Shown: positions 1 through 8,333 of the stretch, piece by piece
How the letters are laid out: the number at the start of each line of letters is the position of its first letter
How positions within the stretch are numbered: the first letter of the stretch is position 1
Assembly (NCBI GenBank): GCA_042408965.1
Contig: JBHOQN010000026.1
Span: 1 to 64,000, forward strand
DNA length: 64,000 nt
Direction: 5' to 3'
DNA from: Thermogemmatispora sp042408965
Lineage (GTDB): Bacteria > Chloroflexota > Ktedonobacteria > Ktedonobacterales > Ktedonobacteraceae
The notes under the pieces: model-generated
Told to the model about the DNA's origin: nothing
Seen by the model: the letters and a program-made list of their open reading frames with translations, nothing else
The model's database searches: none
Translations under genes and position numbers: made by a program

Positions 1-675
1 ATGAATTACGGAACCGCTCGCTTGCCCATCTCGCCTCGAATATCCTACTGCTGCTCTGCGCCGTACACGGCTGCTCGCTACTCTCGATGGAATCCTTGAA
101 AACACTCAAATCCACTGGGCGAGGCAAAGGTGTGCGGGGGCGCTGGAGAAACTATCGCAACAATTCGACCATTCGCGGAGAGATCTGGAGACTTCTCAGA
201 TACAAGTGCCGCCTGATCGGGCTCCGATTCCATACGGAGTATCCGCGTGGCACGAGCCATGCGTGTCCTCGATGCGGAAAGGCAGCCAAAACCTATCGTG
301 ACCCTTCGGACCGCACGAAAGACGTGAAGTGGGGGCGGTGGCTGTGGTGTGAACACTGTTCGTACAATGGCGACCGAGATTACTGCGCCTGGGTGAACAT
401 TGCGCGCCTGGGTGAACATTGCGCGCCTGGGCGTTGCGTATCTCATCCAGATGAAAACTACGGGCAAGGCGCGTGCTTGCTCGATCTTTGACCCACAGGT
501 CAAGCCTGCATCATATACTGGTGCAGGCGCGGTGTTGCTGTTGCTACCGCCAGGCCCCCATGCCTACCCGAATCCTTCGGGAAAACTGTTCTACTATCCT
601 GGTTGGCACGCTTCTGTCTTTCTGCAATCGTCACAGCCCAAAGCTGTTTTCCCTCGATTGCGGAGGATAGCTTAA
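1..675 (+). pseudogene. tnpB: tnpB (IS200/IS605-type RNA-guided nuclease), 5'-truncated by the window edge and frameshifted
   Basis: Reading is open from base 3 without a start, so the gene continues beyond the window edge. The visible part has the RuvC-II glutamate context (SMESLK, codons near 84-101), a basic stretch, then a zinc ribbon with CPRCG and CEHC pairs and the RuvC-III aspartate in GDRDYCAWVNIARLG. This is the C-terminal half of a TnpB. At 385-422 a 19-base unit is duplicated exactly, which moves the frame by one base: the old frame ends at 491 while the true C-terminus (VAYLIQM...) continues in another frame to the TAA at 673-675. Removing one copy restores one reading frame. Family knowledge: TnpB is an omega-RNA-guided DNA endonuclease. 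The allele seen here should be inactive unless the duplication is an assembly error. No tnpA is visible. Confidence 0.85.
385..431. repeat. 19-base tandem duplication inside tnpB
   Basis: Two perfect adjacent copies (385-403 and 404-422) of a 19-base unit beginning GCGCCTGGGTGAAC are followed by 9 bases of a third. As 19 is not a multiple of three, the duplication accounts for the frameshift of the surrounding tnpB. Confidence 0.95.
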
Positions 676-739
676 GATTGCTTAGGATAGTTCATAGTTT
701 TAGCAACGGTAAATATAAGCAGATACCTGAGGTTGGGGT

Positions 740-1732
740 TCATAGGTCAATCTCTTTACACGAGGTAGACATAAGAAACTTCTGAACAGGAGAGTCGTCC
801 TCGTTCTCGGACGAGTGAACCTGGAAGAGGACGGCGATGCCGACAATACCCGCTTGCGTTCTGGCAAGACGCAGATGCAGCGGTGATGGCTGGCGGCGCT
901 TATGGGCTTCCTGTGGCAGGCGATAGCGGGTCGTGATCTCCTTGAGGGCTGTGCCGACGTCGGACCATGTCCCCTCTGGCGGGAGAGTGCAGATGTGGCA
1001 CGCCTTCGGCAGCAGGCTATCCCAGCTTGGCCAGGAGGTGCGAGAAGAGGCAGCCGGAGCGCTCTCTCCTGGGCCTTCTCTGATCAGCTCCCGCGCCTGC
1101 TGCAGGCCCGCCCTCAGGTAGTCGTCCAGGGCGTCGCGGCTGGCCAGGGGTCGCGTGCCCAGGGTGAAGGGAGATGGCAGGTTCGCGGGAGCATGGAGCA
1201 GTCTCGCTTCCAGGTTCCCGCCGCCGTGTCGCGCGCGTGCCCCACTACCACCCAGGTTCGTCAGCAGCCAGAGAGCTGTCACTGCCTCTGCCAGGATCTG
1301 ACGCCTGACCTTCCCCTCAGGGTCCGTCTGCTCGCTGGTGCATGCCGTCAGCGTCAACTGGAAGCTGCTTCCCTCCGGCAGATAGGGCCGACCTTGACCT
1401 TTCGGCATGATGAGCATTGCGAGCGAGTTCTGCACGTCTTTGCCTCGATCACTTTGCGGCTGGCGTCTGATGGCGCTGATGCGAACGCTCACCGGCGATC
1501 CCCGCTCCGTCGTGCCGAAGACCCGCGCCTCGCGCTCTCTCAGCAACGCCATATTTCCCCCGTAAACGCCGCCGACCAGCGCTCGGTACCAGTAGCGGAG
1601 CAGGCCGCGAAAGGATGGCGGCCGTAGCTCGTCCTTTTTCTGGCTGGCTCCTGCCATGAACAGGGGAGTGATAACCTCCAGATCAAAGCTGGCCTGTTCT
1701 CTGTTGTACGATGTCTGGATATCTTTCTCCAT
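740..1732 (-). CDS. cmr1: Cmr1-like RAMP protein (type III-B CRISPR effector subunit), solitary
   Basis: The 330-residue protein opens with the RAMP strand and loop FDLEVITPLFMAGASQ, then ELRPPSFRGLLRYWYRALVG (residues about 36-55), the hallmark of Cmr1. A glycine-rich NLGGSGARARHGGGNLEARL segment (about 159-178) matches the usual lGGiGsRsRRGfGsl of this family. Length is close to that of known Cmr1 proteins. In type III-B systems Cmr1 sits at the end of the Cmr effector complex and contacts target RNA. Here no cmr2-6, cas1, cas2 or CRISPR repeat is visible on either side, so the gene is an orphan within this window. AAGGAG lies 5 bases before the ATG. A good minus-strand promoter is seen at 1867-1895. 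It could be a relic or could work with a cmr operon elsewhere. Confidence 0.85.
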   Translation of the reverse strand: MEKDIQTSYNREQASFDLEVITPLFMAGASQKKDELRPPSFRGLLRYWYRALVGGVYGGNMALLREREARVFGTTERGSPVSVRISAIRRQPQSDRGKDVQNSLAMLIMPKGQGRPYLPEGSSFQLTLTACTSEQTDPEGKVRRQILAEAVTALWLLTNLGGSGARARHGGGNLEARLLHAPANLPSPFTLGTRPLASRDALDDYLRAGLQQARELIREGPGESAPAASSRTSWPSWDSLLPKACHICTLPPEGTWSDVGTALKEITTRYRLPQEAHKRRQPSPLHLRLARTQAGIVGIAVLFQVHSSENEDDSPVQKFLMSTSCKEIDL

Positions 1733-1866
1733 CAGCGCTCCTTATGAGGGTCGATCCTGGGACGTTGAGCTGATTGGCATCGGAGATAGAAACAACGGCA
1801 TCTCTTGCATTAGAGCTATTCCACCTGTCTATTCAGTCTTGAGCAGCATACAGGCATCACCAGGAT

Positions 1867-1895
1867 TCTATAGGGGGTAGTATACTCTCTTTCAA
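1867..1895 (-). promoter_or_regulatory. Promoter of the solitary cmr1
   Basis: On the minus strand TTGAAA (1895-1890) is followed after 17 bases by TATAGA (1872-1867). It lies about 130 bases upstream of the cmr1 ATG and on its strand, with no other gene between. Confidence 0.6.
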
Positions 1896-2012
1896 TGAAG
1901 AATGACGGTGACATAGCAAAAAATACTGGCATGATTTGACGATGGAACGTAAGCTACTTGTGTAACAGATAGAATCAGCCGTTTTACACTGTAAAACGGC
2001 TCTTCAATCGTG

Positions 2013-3647
2013 CTAGAAGTCGCCGCGGACTGCATGGGCGATGTTCGATGCATGCGACAGCACACGGCTAAGCGCGTTGAGCAGGTCGAGGTGGATGGCG
2101 CTGGACTCCCAGCTCGGCGGCAGGCCACTCTGGAGGCGGCGCAGGTGACGCAGATGCAATTGACGCTTCATCGTACTCAGCTCTGCCTTGCGCACAAGGA
2201 AGTCGCCCGCCAGCGAGGCGTCCTGGGCGGCCAGCGCGGCCAGCGCCTGCTCCAGAGCAGCAGTCACCTCATCATGGTAGCTCAGCAGATCCTGCCAGCC
2301 CTCCGCTGAGAAAGTTACCTGGCTGCGCTGTTTACGGCGTGCCAGGCGCATCATCTGCTTATCAATGATATCGCCGATGGCCTCCAGGTCGGTGATGATG
2401 TAGAGCAAGGCGATCTCGCGCTGGACCTGTTCACGAGTCAGCCTGTTTTCATCCAGTTGCGTCAGATAGCGTTTGATGGCGGCATCCAGGCTATCGAGCT
2501 GATCATCGAGCTGTTCGAGGCGCTCAGGCACCTTGACCGCCTGGTTCTGGAAGGCCAGCATGCTCAGCCGCAGCATCTCCGTGACAATATCCGCCATGCG
2601 CAGCACTTCGCGCGTGGCCTGGCCCAGAGCGATCGCCGGCGATGCCAGCGCCTCTGGATCAAGATAGCGCACACCGGGCTGCTGGAGAGGCTGGCGCGCT
2701 GCCTCAGGCAGCAGCGCGCTCACCAGGCGGACAGCGGGTGTGGCCAGGGGAATGAAGAGAGCTGCCAGCGCCAGATTAAAGACCAGATGGGTGAGGGCCA
2801 CTTGCCAGGCAGGTTCCATGTTGAGGTCGGCCAGGAGCGCAGCCAGCGGATGCAGCAGGGCCAGGGCGACCGTCGCCCCCAGCGACTTAGTCCCCGTGTG
2901 CAGCAAGGCCAGGCGACGCCCTGTGATCGAGGGCTGGCTGAGGGCCGTCAGCAGAGCGGTGAGCGTCGAGCCGATGTTAGCGCCAAAGAGCAACGCCAGG
3001 GCCGCCATCGGGGGCAGCGCCCCGTTCGCGGTCAAGGCCAGCTCCAGCCCGATGGCCGCGGCGCTCGAGGCAAAGACCAGCGCCAGCAACAGACCCAGCA
3101 ACGCCAGTACCAGCGGCGCCTGACTGAGCGCGCGCAGTATCTCGGCCGTGATGGGGCTGCTCGCGATGGGAAGACTGCCAGCCTGCAGAGCCGTCAACCC
3201 CAGCAGAATGACACCGAAGCCGAAGGCGGCCTGGCCGGCATCCCGCTGCGGTCTACGGTGGGTCAGCAGCGCCAGCGCAGCCCCTCCGCCGGCGATCAGG
3301 ATAGCGTAATCGGTGATGTGGAAAGCCAGCAACTGAACCACCAGCGTCGAGCCGACGTTGGTGCCCAGGACCATGATAAACGCCGTCGTCAGCGGTAGCA
3401 ACTCGCCATTCACCAGCTCGACCAGCAGCGAGGAGGTCGTGCTGGAACTCTGGGTCAGGGCCGTCGCCAGCAGGCCCACGCCAAAGGCCAGAAAGGGGCG
3501 CCTGGCCAGGGCCAGTGTGGCCTGTTGCAAACGCGCTCCTGCCGCGCGCTGCATGGCGTCGGACATCAACCGTAATCCGTAGAGCAGCAAGAGGACCCCG
3601 CCAAAGAGCAGGCCCACGACCATTGTCGGATTGCTTGTCTGTGCCAT
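2013..3647 (-). CDS. Na+/phosphate cotransporter family protein with C-terminal PhoU-like domain
   Basis: The 544-residue protein is a multi-span membrane protein of the NptA/YjbB group. The repeated QSSSTTSSLL-type motif (GLLATALTQSSSTTSSLLVE and GANIGSTLTALL) marks the two inverted Na/Pi cotransporter repeats in the first 300 residues. The C-terminal part, about residues 330-540, is helical and soluble (MADIVTEMLRLSMLAF..., ITDLEAIGDIIDKQMMRLA) and resembles PhoU. The family imports phosphate with sodium or exports it; direction cannot be read here. The open frame extends to 3731, but the ATG at 3647 (MAQTSNPT) starts just before the first membrane span and has GGAGG about 14 bases upstream. 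The upstream region holds four 11-base-spaced TTAA repeats like a PhoP/PhoB box, which fits phosphate regulation. Confidence 0.9.
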   Translation of the reverse strand: MAQTSNPTMVVGLLFGGVLLLLYGLRLMSDAMQRAAGARLQQATLALARRPFLAFGVGLLATALTQSSSTTSSLLVELVNGELLPLTTAFIMVLGTNVGSTLVVQLLAFHITDYAILIAGGGAALALLTHRRPQRDAGQAAFGFGVILLGLTALQAGSLPIASSPITAEILRALSQAPLVLALLGLLLALVFASSAAAIGLELALTANGALPPMAALALLFGANIGSTLTALLTALSQPSITGRRLALLHTGTKSLGATVALALLHPLAALLADLNMEPAWQVALTHLVFNLALAALFIPLATPAVRLVSALLPEAARQPLQQPGVRYLDPEALASPAIALGQATREVLRMADIVTEMLRLSMLAFQNQAVKVPERLEQLDDQLDSLDAAIKRYLTQLDENRLTREQVQREIALLYIITDLEAIGDIIDKQMMRLARRKQRSQVTFSAEGWQDLLSYHDEVTAALEQALAALAAQDASLAGDFLVRKAELSTMKRQLHLRHLRRLQSGLPPSWESSAIHLDLLNALSRVLSHASNIAHAVRGDF

Positions 3648-3742
3648 TGTCTGCCCGTGCTCCCTCCTTCTTCGCCTGAATCCTGCCCTGCGTGACCCGG
3701 ATCTGGCCACAAACACCCACCCTGCCAGCAAAAAGCTGTCAG

Positions 3743-3780
3743 GTTAACGCTAAGTTAACATAATATTAAGAGAATGTTAA
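3743..3780 (-). promoter_or_regulatory. Putative Pho box: four TTAA repeats with 11-base period
   Basis: TTAA occurs at 3744, 3755, 3766 and 3777, exactly 11 bases apart, three of them preceded by G and the first two in the form GTTAAC. PhoB/PhoP-family response regulators bind direct repeats with 11-base spacing (TTAACA in Bacillus). The array is upstream of the Na/Pi cotransporter, so phosphate control is the natural reading. The core is palindromic, so orientation cannot be fixed and the divergent gene at 3969 could also respond. Confidence 0.6.
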
Positions 3781-3968
3781 ATACACTATAGCATGTCACG
3801 TTTCTGCTTGCAAGAGGAGGACATCCCTCCCCTGGCTTGACCGCGCTGTCAGATTGTTCGTTATAAGTGTCGGTGCTAGCAGAGGGGCTGCAAAGTGAGA
3901 CGCTGGCGTCGCTCTAACTTTTTTTGTCACTGAAACAAGACTACTTGAAAATAAAAGAGCAAGATGGT

Positions 3969-5144
3969 ATGAAACGTGCACCGGCTCGTGATATTGTCTG
4001 GTTGTTCCTGCTCAGTCGCGTGGGACTGGTCGTCGTTACCTATTTCGCCTATACACTGCTCAACGGACCGCGCTACGCCGGACCCCCGGTCGACGTGATG
4101 CAGACGCTCACCTCCTGGCGGCGCTGGGATGTCGTCCACTATATGGAGATCGCGCGGTACGGCTATCGCAATATCTTTGATACGGCCTTTTTCCCGCTCT
4201 TTCCCCTCCTGATCGGGATCGTTGCCCATCTGGCGGGAAACCAGGGCTATCTGCTGATTGGGACGCTGATCAGTAATCTGGCGTTACTGGGCACACTCTT
4301 CACGCTCTATCTGCTGGCAGTAGAGGTCTCTGGCGAGCAGGTGGCGCGGCGCACTCTTCTCTACCTCTGCATCTTTCCAACAGCGCTCTTCTTTTTCGCC
4401 GCCTACAATGAGTCACTCTTTCTGTTGCTGGTGACCAGTGTCTTTCTGGCCCTGCGCCGCCATCGCTGGTGGCTGGCCGGGCTGCTGGGCATGCTGGCGG
4501 CTCTAACGCGCTCGCCGGGACTCTTGCTGGTCGTTCCCTATCTATGGGAGCTCTGGCTGGCGCGCGCCGATCTCGGAGCTCCGACGGAACCCGGAGGTCC
4601 GCCCGTGGCTATTGCCTGGCGTTCCTTGATCTGGCGGGCCTTGCCGATTCTGCTGATCCCTCTGGGCACGGCCCTCTACAGCTACTACTGCTGGCGGCTG
4701 TTTGGCTCGCCGGTGACCTATGCGACCGTGCAGTATCGCTGGGCCCACAGCACCGTCTGGCCCTGGGCGGGCATCTGGAAAGCCCTGGTTGGTCTCTTCT
4801 GGGCTGAGCCACCGGGGTCGCTCTTCGAGGCGCACATTCTCCTTGACCTCAGCGCCACGCTGGGTTTCGTCGTCCTCGCCGTGCTCGGCTGGCGCCGCCT
4901 ACCCATGAGCTTCAATCTCTGGATCGCCCTCTTGTTGCTCCTCTACCTTGTAGAGCCGAGCATCAATCAGCCAGACCCACTGATCTCCAACCAGCGCTTT
5001 GTGCTGGAGATGTTCCCCGGTTTCATCACGCTGGCCGCGCTGGGCTGTCAGCATCCTCGTCTGCACCAGACGATTGTGCTGCTCTTCCCGCTGCTGCTGG
5101 CAACTCTCAGCATTCTCTTCCTGATGGGACGCTGGATGGTCTAA
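3969..5144 (+). CDS. Membrane mannosyltransferase-like protein (PIG-V / GT-C type)
   Basis: The 391-residue integral membrane protein has about nine to ten hydrophobic spans. After the first span it carries SWRRWDVVHYMEIARYGY, which matches the luminal WDxxHY-type loop of PIG-V-like GT-C mannosyltransferases (COG5542), and FPLFPLLIG just after. These enzymes transfer a sugar, usually mannose, from a polyprenyl-phosphate donor on the outer face of the membrane. Acceptor unknown. The open frame can start from TTG at 3924, but ATG 3969 (MKRAPARD) gives the more usual N-terminus. Neither has a strong ribosome site. The following gene is another GT-C-like enzyme about 100 bases downstream on the same strand, so both may serve one envelope glycan pathway, consistent with the GDP-mannose enzyme at 49872. 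Confidence 0.75.
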   Translation: MKRAPARDIVWLFLLSRVGLVVVTYFAYTLLNGPRYAGPPVDVMQTLTSWRRWDVVHYMEIARYGYRNIFDTAFFPLFPLLIGIVAHLAGNQGYLLIGTLISNLALLGTLFTLYLLAVEVSGEQVARRTLLYLCIFPTALFFFAAYNESLFLLLVTSVFLALRRHRWWLAGLLGMLAALTRSPGLLLVVPYLWELWLARADLGAPTEPGGPPVAIAWRSLIWRALPILLIPLGTALYSYYCWRLFGSPVTYATVQYRWAHSTVWPWAGIWKALVGLFWAEPPGSLFEAHILLDLSATLGFVVLAVLGWRRLPMSFNLWIALLLLLYLVEPSINQPDPLISNQRFVLEMFPGFITLAALGCQHPRLHQTIVLLFPLLLATLSILFLMGRWMV

Positions 5145-5245
5145 GGGGATCTGCTATCCCGGCAAGGAGAGGTTTTTCTACTGAGCCTCGCCTCTCTGCT
5201 TCTGCTGCTCAACGCTGTACCACGTCTGGAAGGAACACGTACTCT

Positions 5246-6982
5246 ATGGCTGAGAATCTGCTCACCAAGAACGGAGTCTCTCTCGCTCGTCGTCGTGCTG
5301 ATGAGACAGGCCAGCCCCTGGGGAGGACGCTGGTGGCCTGTCTCCTCCTGCTTGCGCTCTATCCGCTGGTCGTCGTGCTGTCCATTGGTCCTCTGGCCAG
5401 GCTGGCCCCTCATCCGGTCGCTGCACAGCTCCCGGGAAAGGCCCTGGCTGGCCTTGGCCCCTGGTTGGCGGACTGGCTTGTTACCAGTCTGGAGGCCGTA
5501 TTACCCTTTCTGACGGCCGCCGATCTCGATTTTCACGTCCTCATACTGGGCCTCTTTCTGCTCTATGGCCTGCTGGCTCTGTTGCTCTGGCGCTGCACTC
5601 CGCATCTGTCCCGGCGGGTGCGTACGGTCCTGTGGTACGCGATCCTCGCGGTGACCCTGGTAAGTGGCGGAATCCTGGTCATGGCGCCGGCCATGCTCTC
5701 GCACGATATCTTTGTCTACGTAGGCTATGGACGTGTCATCGCGGTGCATCAGGCTAATCCCTACTTTGTTCCGCTCGCGGCCTTCCCGCAGGACCCCTTC
5801 TATCCTCTGGATGACTGGCGGGAGGCAGTGGCTGCCTATGGCCCGCTCTGGCTGGGCATCTGCAGCCTCTTCAGCGTCCTCCTGGGAACGCAGGCTGTGG
5901 CCTCCATCCTGGCCTTTCGTCTGCTGGCCCTGGCTGCTCATCTGGGCAATACGCTACTGGTGCGGGGTATCCTCCGAGCGGCCTCGCGCTCAGAGCGCGT
6001 CATTGCACTGGGAACCTTGCTGGTGGCGCTCAATCCGCTGATCCTGCTCGAAAGTGCTCTGGGGGCGCACAACGACACGGTGATGATGACCTTTGTTCTG
6101 CTGGGCCTCTGGTGGAGCCTGCGGGCCGATCGCGCCGGTCGCTACGGGCTCCGCGCCCATCTGCCAGCTCTGCTAGCTTTGACTCTGGCCATGCTCATCA
6201 AGTTTACTGCGCTGGTCATTCTCGGCCTTCTCATCGTCATGCTTGTCTTTCGCGTATTACGAGATTCGGGTCACGTGAATCTCGCCGATGCGGTGCGTGC
6301 TGCCTGGCGCCCAGCCCTGCGTCGGCTGCTGGCGTCTCTTGCCTGCTGTGGGCTGCTGGGACTGCTGGCCTATCTCCCCTTCTGGCTGGGTCACGCTCCC
6401 CTGGAGATCATCGTCAGCCTGGTTGCACCGCCTTCGACCAGCAGAGGGCTGGGCCAGTTCTCCATTCTGCGAGCCATTCAGGAGTGGGCTTATTATCATC
6501 CCCACCCGGTCGAGAGCTGGAGCAATCTGCTGCTGCTTCTCCTGCAACAGCGGAGCGTCTGGAATGCCATTGATGTCTGTGTGCTGAGCATGACCCTGCT
6601 CGTTGCCCTCTGGAGGCTCTGGCAGCGGCCGGTTCTGGTCCGGCTCATCTCCGGTGGGTTGCTAGTGCTGGGAGGAATCCTCATAGTGACGCCCTGGTTT
6701 TTCCCCTGGTATCTGGTCTGGTTGCTGCCGCTGGCGGCCCTCTCTCTGCCGCAGCGCCCTGGGGGGCTGGAGTACGCCTTGCTGGGGAGCACCCTGATCT
6801 TCTCGCTGTCTGCTTTTGCCATCTATCTTTCGCGAGGCTATCCGCCGGTGGGAGGCGGCTGGATAGGCTGGATGGGCGTCAGTGCGGTGATGCCACCGCT
6901 GCTGGCCTTTGCGCTGCTCTGCTGGTTTTCCAGAGGAATAGGGGACGCACCGCACGTAGAGGGGGAGGCGAAAAGCGCTTGA
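5246..6982 (+). CDS. Polyprenyl-phosphate-mannose-dependent glycosyltransferase-like membrane protein
   Basis: The 578-residue protein has about a dozen hydrophobic spans. Two segments are typical of the GT-C / GT87 MptA/MptB-type alpha-mannosyltransferases: SHDIFVYVGYGRVIAVHQANP near residues 150-171, with the acidic residue that serves catalysis in GT-C enzymes, and NPLILLESALGAHNDTVMM near 272-290. The C-terminal half has TPWFFPWYLVWLLPLAAL. In Actinobacteria these enzymes extend lipomannan or related glycans; the product here is unknown. GGAAGGA lies about 12 bases before the ATG. The same-strand gene 102 bases upstream is also a GT-C mannosyltransferase type, which suggests a two-gene unit for a cell-surface mannan or glycolipid. 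Confidence 0.75.
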   Translation: MAENLLTKNGVSLARRRADETGQPLGRTLVACLLLLALYPLVVVLSIGPLARLAPHPVAAQLPGKALAGLGPWLADWLVTSLEAVLPFLTAADLDFHVLILGLFLLYGLLALLLWRCTPHLSRRVRTVLWYAILAVTLVSGGILVMAPAMLSHDIFVYVGYGRVIAVHQANPYFVPLAAFPQDPFYPLDDWREAVAAYGPLWLGICSLFSVLLGTQAVASILAFRLLALAAHLGNTLLVRGILRAASRSERVIALGTLLVALNPLILLESALGAHNDTVMMTFVLLGLWWSLRADRAGRYGLRAHLPALLALTLAMLIKFTALVILGLLIVMLVFRVLRDSGHVNLADAVRAAWRPALRRLLASLACCGLLGLLAYLPFWLGHAPLEIIVSLVAPPSTSRGLGQFSILRAIQEWAYYHPHPVESWSNLLLLLLQQRSVWNAIDVCVLSMTLLVALWRLWQRPVLVRLISGGLLVLGGILIVTPWFFPWYLVWLLPLAALSLPQRPGGLEYALLGSTLIFSLSAFAIYLSRGYPPVGGGWIGWMGVSAVMPPLLAFALLCWFSRGIGDAPHVEGEAKSA

Positions 6983-6984
6983 GA

Positions 6985-7013
6985 TTGCGTTCTCTCCAGG
7001 GAGAGCGTATAAT
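6985..7013 (+). promoter_or_regulatory. Promoter of the dedA-type gene with a dyad in the spacer
   Basis: TTGCGT (6985-6990), a 17-base spacer and a perfect TATAAT (7008-7013). The spacer contains the inverted repeat CTCTCC-AG-GGAGAG (6992-7005), which could be an operator. Confidence 0.7.
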
Positions 7014-7067
7014 GGCCCAATATGCTGGTTGCTGCTGAGAAGGGCATGTACAGGATCGAGGGAATCG

Positions 7068-8015
7068 ATGGACTGGCTACCGCGTCTGCTGATCATGCTG
7101 GGGCGGCCGGCGCAGACGCTGGCTGCGCTCATCTCGTTGCAAACGCTCCAGGAGGCCTTGCACATCTGGGGATACCCGGCCGTGACCCTCTTCGTGATGG
7201 TCGAAAGCTCGGGGATCCCCTTTCCGGGCGAGACGATGTTGCTGCTGGCCTCCTTTGCCGCTGCCATTGATCAGCGTTTGCAGATTCCTCTGGTGATCGC
7301 CTGTGCCGCGCTGGGGGCCATTCTTGGTGACAACATCGGCTACGCAGTCGGACGGCGTGGGGGCAGGCCGCTGGTCGAGCGCTTCGGACGCTACGTCTTG
7401 TTGAAACCCGAGCATCTCGATCGGGCTGAGCAGTTCTTCGCCAGACATGGTGATAAGACGGTCTTCTTCGGGCGCTTTATCGCCGTGTTGCGTGCCTGGG
7501 CCGCTTTTCTGGCCGGGGTTAATCGTATGCCCTGGCGCACGTTTCTTGTCTACAACGCGGCCGGCGGCATCGTCTGGGCAACGATCTTTGGCCTGCTCGG
7601 CTACTTCGCTGGCCGCGTCTTCCACGATAATTTCGCCCGGGTTGAGCAACTGGCGCGTACGATCAGTTGGACGGGTGCGCTTCTGCTGGTGCTGGCCGTC
7701 GTGCTGGCCTTTGTGGTTTTTCGCCTACGACGTGCGCGCTTGATGCGCCGAAAGGCTCTGGAGGCGATACGCATCACCCGCCAGGAGACCTCTGTGGAGG
7801 GCGTTCCCGCTGTCCCGACTGTGCCGGCTGGAGGCCGCTCAGCAGACCAGGCGAAGGATGCTGATAGGCTGCAGTCAGAGGCAGAGTCCTTTCCGGCAGA
7901 AGTCCCGCCTGCTGGCTCTATAGCGGCTGACGAGAAGCCACCCGTTGCGGGCGAGGAGCGCGCTCCTCCTGGCGGTCAAACAGATGAGCGCCCGCTCCAC
8001 GGCCCGGACGCCTGA
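7068..8015 (+). CDS. DedA / SNARE-associated (VTT domain) membrane protein
   Basis: The 315-residue protein carries the DedA signature early on (VESSGIPFPGETMLLLASFAA, about residues 45-65), GDNIGYAVGRRGG, and the second-half motif FFGRFIAVLRAWAAFLAGVNRMPWRTFLVYNA followed by GGIVWA. DedA proteins are inner-membrane proteins linked to lipid scrambling and membrane homeostasis. After the last span there is a soluble tail of about 100 residues rich in Ala, Pro and Glu, unusual for the family, with no recognisable domain. ATG 7068 was chosen over TTG 7029 because GAGGGA precedes it by about 5 bases. It has its own strong promoter at 6985-7013. Confidence 0.85.
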   Translation: MDWLPRLLIMLGRPAQTLAALISLQTLQEALHIWGYPAVTLFVMVESSGIPFPGETMLLLASFAAAIDQRLQIPLVIACAALGAILGDNIGYAVGRRGGRPLVERFGRYVLLKPEHLDRAEQFFARHGDKTVFFGRFIAVLRAWAAFLAGVNRMPWRTFLVYNAAGGIVWATIFGLLGYFAGRVFHDNFARVEQLARTISWTGALLLVLAVVLAFVVFRLRRARLMRRKALEAIRITRQETSVEGVPAVPTVPAGGRSADQAKDADRLQSEAESFPAEVPPAGSIAADEKPPVAGEERAPPGGQTDERPLHGPDA

Positions 8016-8333
8016 TCGGGTACGCCGTGGTGGAAGAGCCAGCGCGGCAGAGGGCTGGCGACCGCTCTGTCCGCTTGCCGGCTCCGCAGGACGGCGGAGA
8101 CGCCGCGCCGCCTCGCGCGGATTGCCTCTCGTTCCTCTGGGAGCCGTAGCGATGATCGCGGTCGCACCCTGAGGTGAGGGCGAGCGCTGTCCCGTTCGCT
8201 GCCTCCTGGGAAATCGGCCGCCGCAGCTTCTCTCCAGGGGCCGCGGTACTTCACTACTAGCGTTTTGCCGCCTGCCAGCATGACTGTGCTACAATAGCGA
8301 CAGGAGCTACCTGGAGATAAAGCGAGGTTGCCT
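8016..8333. other. Intergenic stretch with a promoter near its right end
   Basis: No gene is recognised in these 318 bases. The last 75 bases hold the extended -10 promoter listed separately; the rest is GC-rich sequence without a notable repeat. Confidence 0.5.
8265..8295 (+). promoter_or_regulatory. Extended -10 promoter of the pseudokinase-FHA gene
   Basis: TGC-TACAAT at 8287-8295 forms an extended -10; TTGCCG at 8265-8270 lies 19 bases before the hexamer. The predicted transcript starts about 30 bases before the ATG at 8334. Confidence 0.55.

Noticed and set aside
1..2012. CRISPR array next to cmr1
   Set aside because: No repeat of 25-40 bases recurring at spacer distance was seen on either side; the only direct repeat is the 19-base duplication inside tnpB.
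2457..3398. 313-codon plus-strand frame opposite the Na/Pi cotransporter
   Set aside because: Arg/Gln-rich antisense translation, no start context or family.
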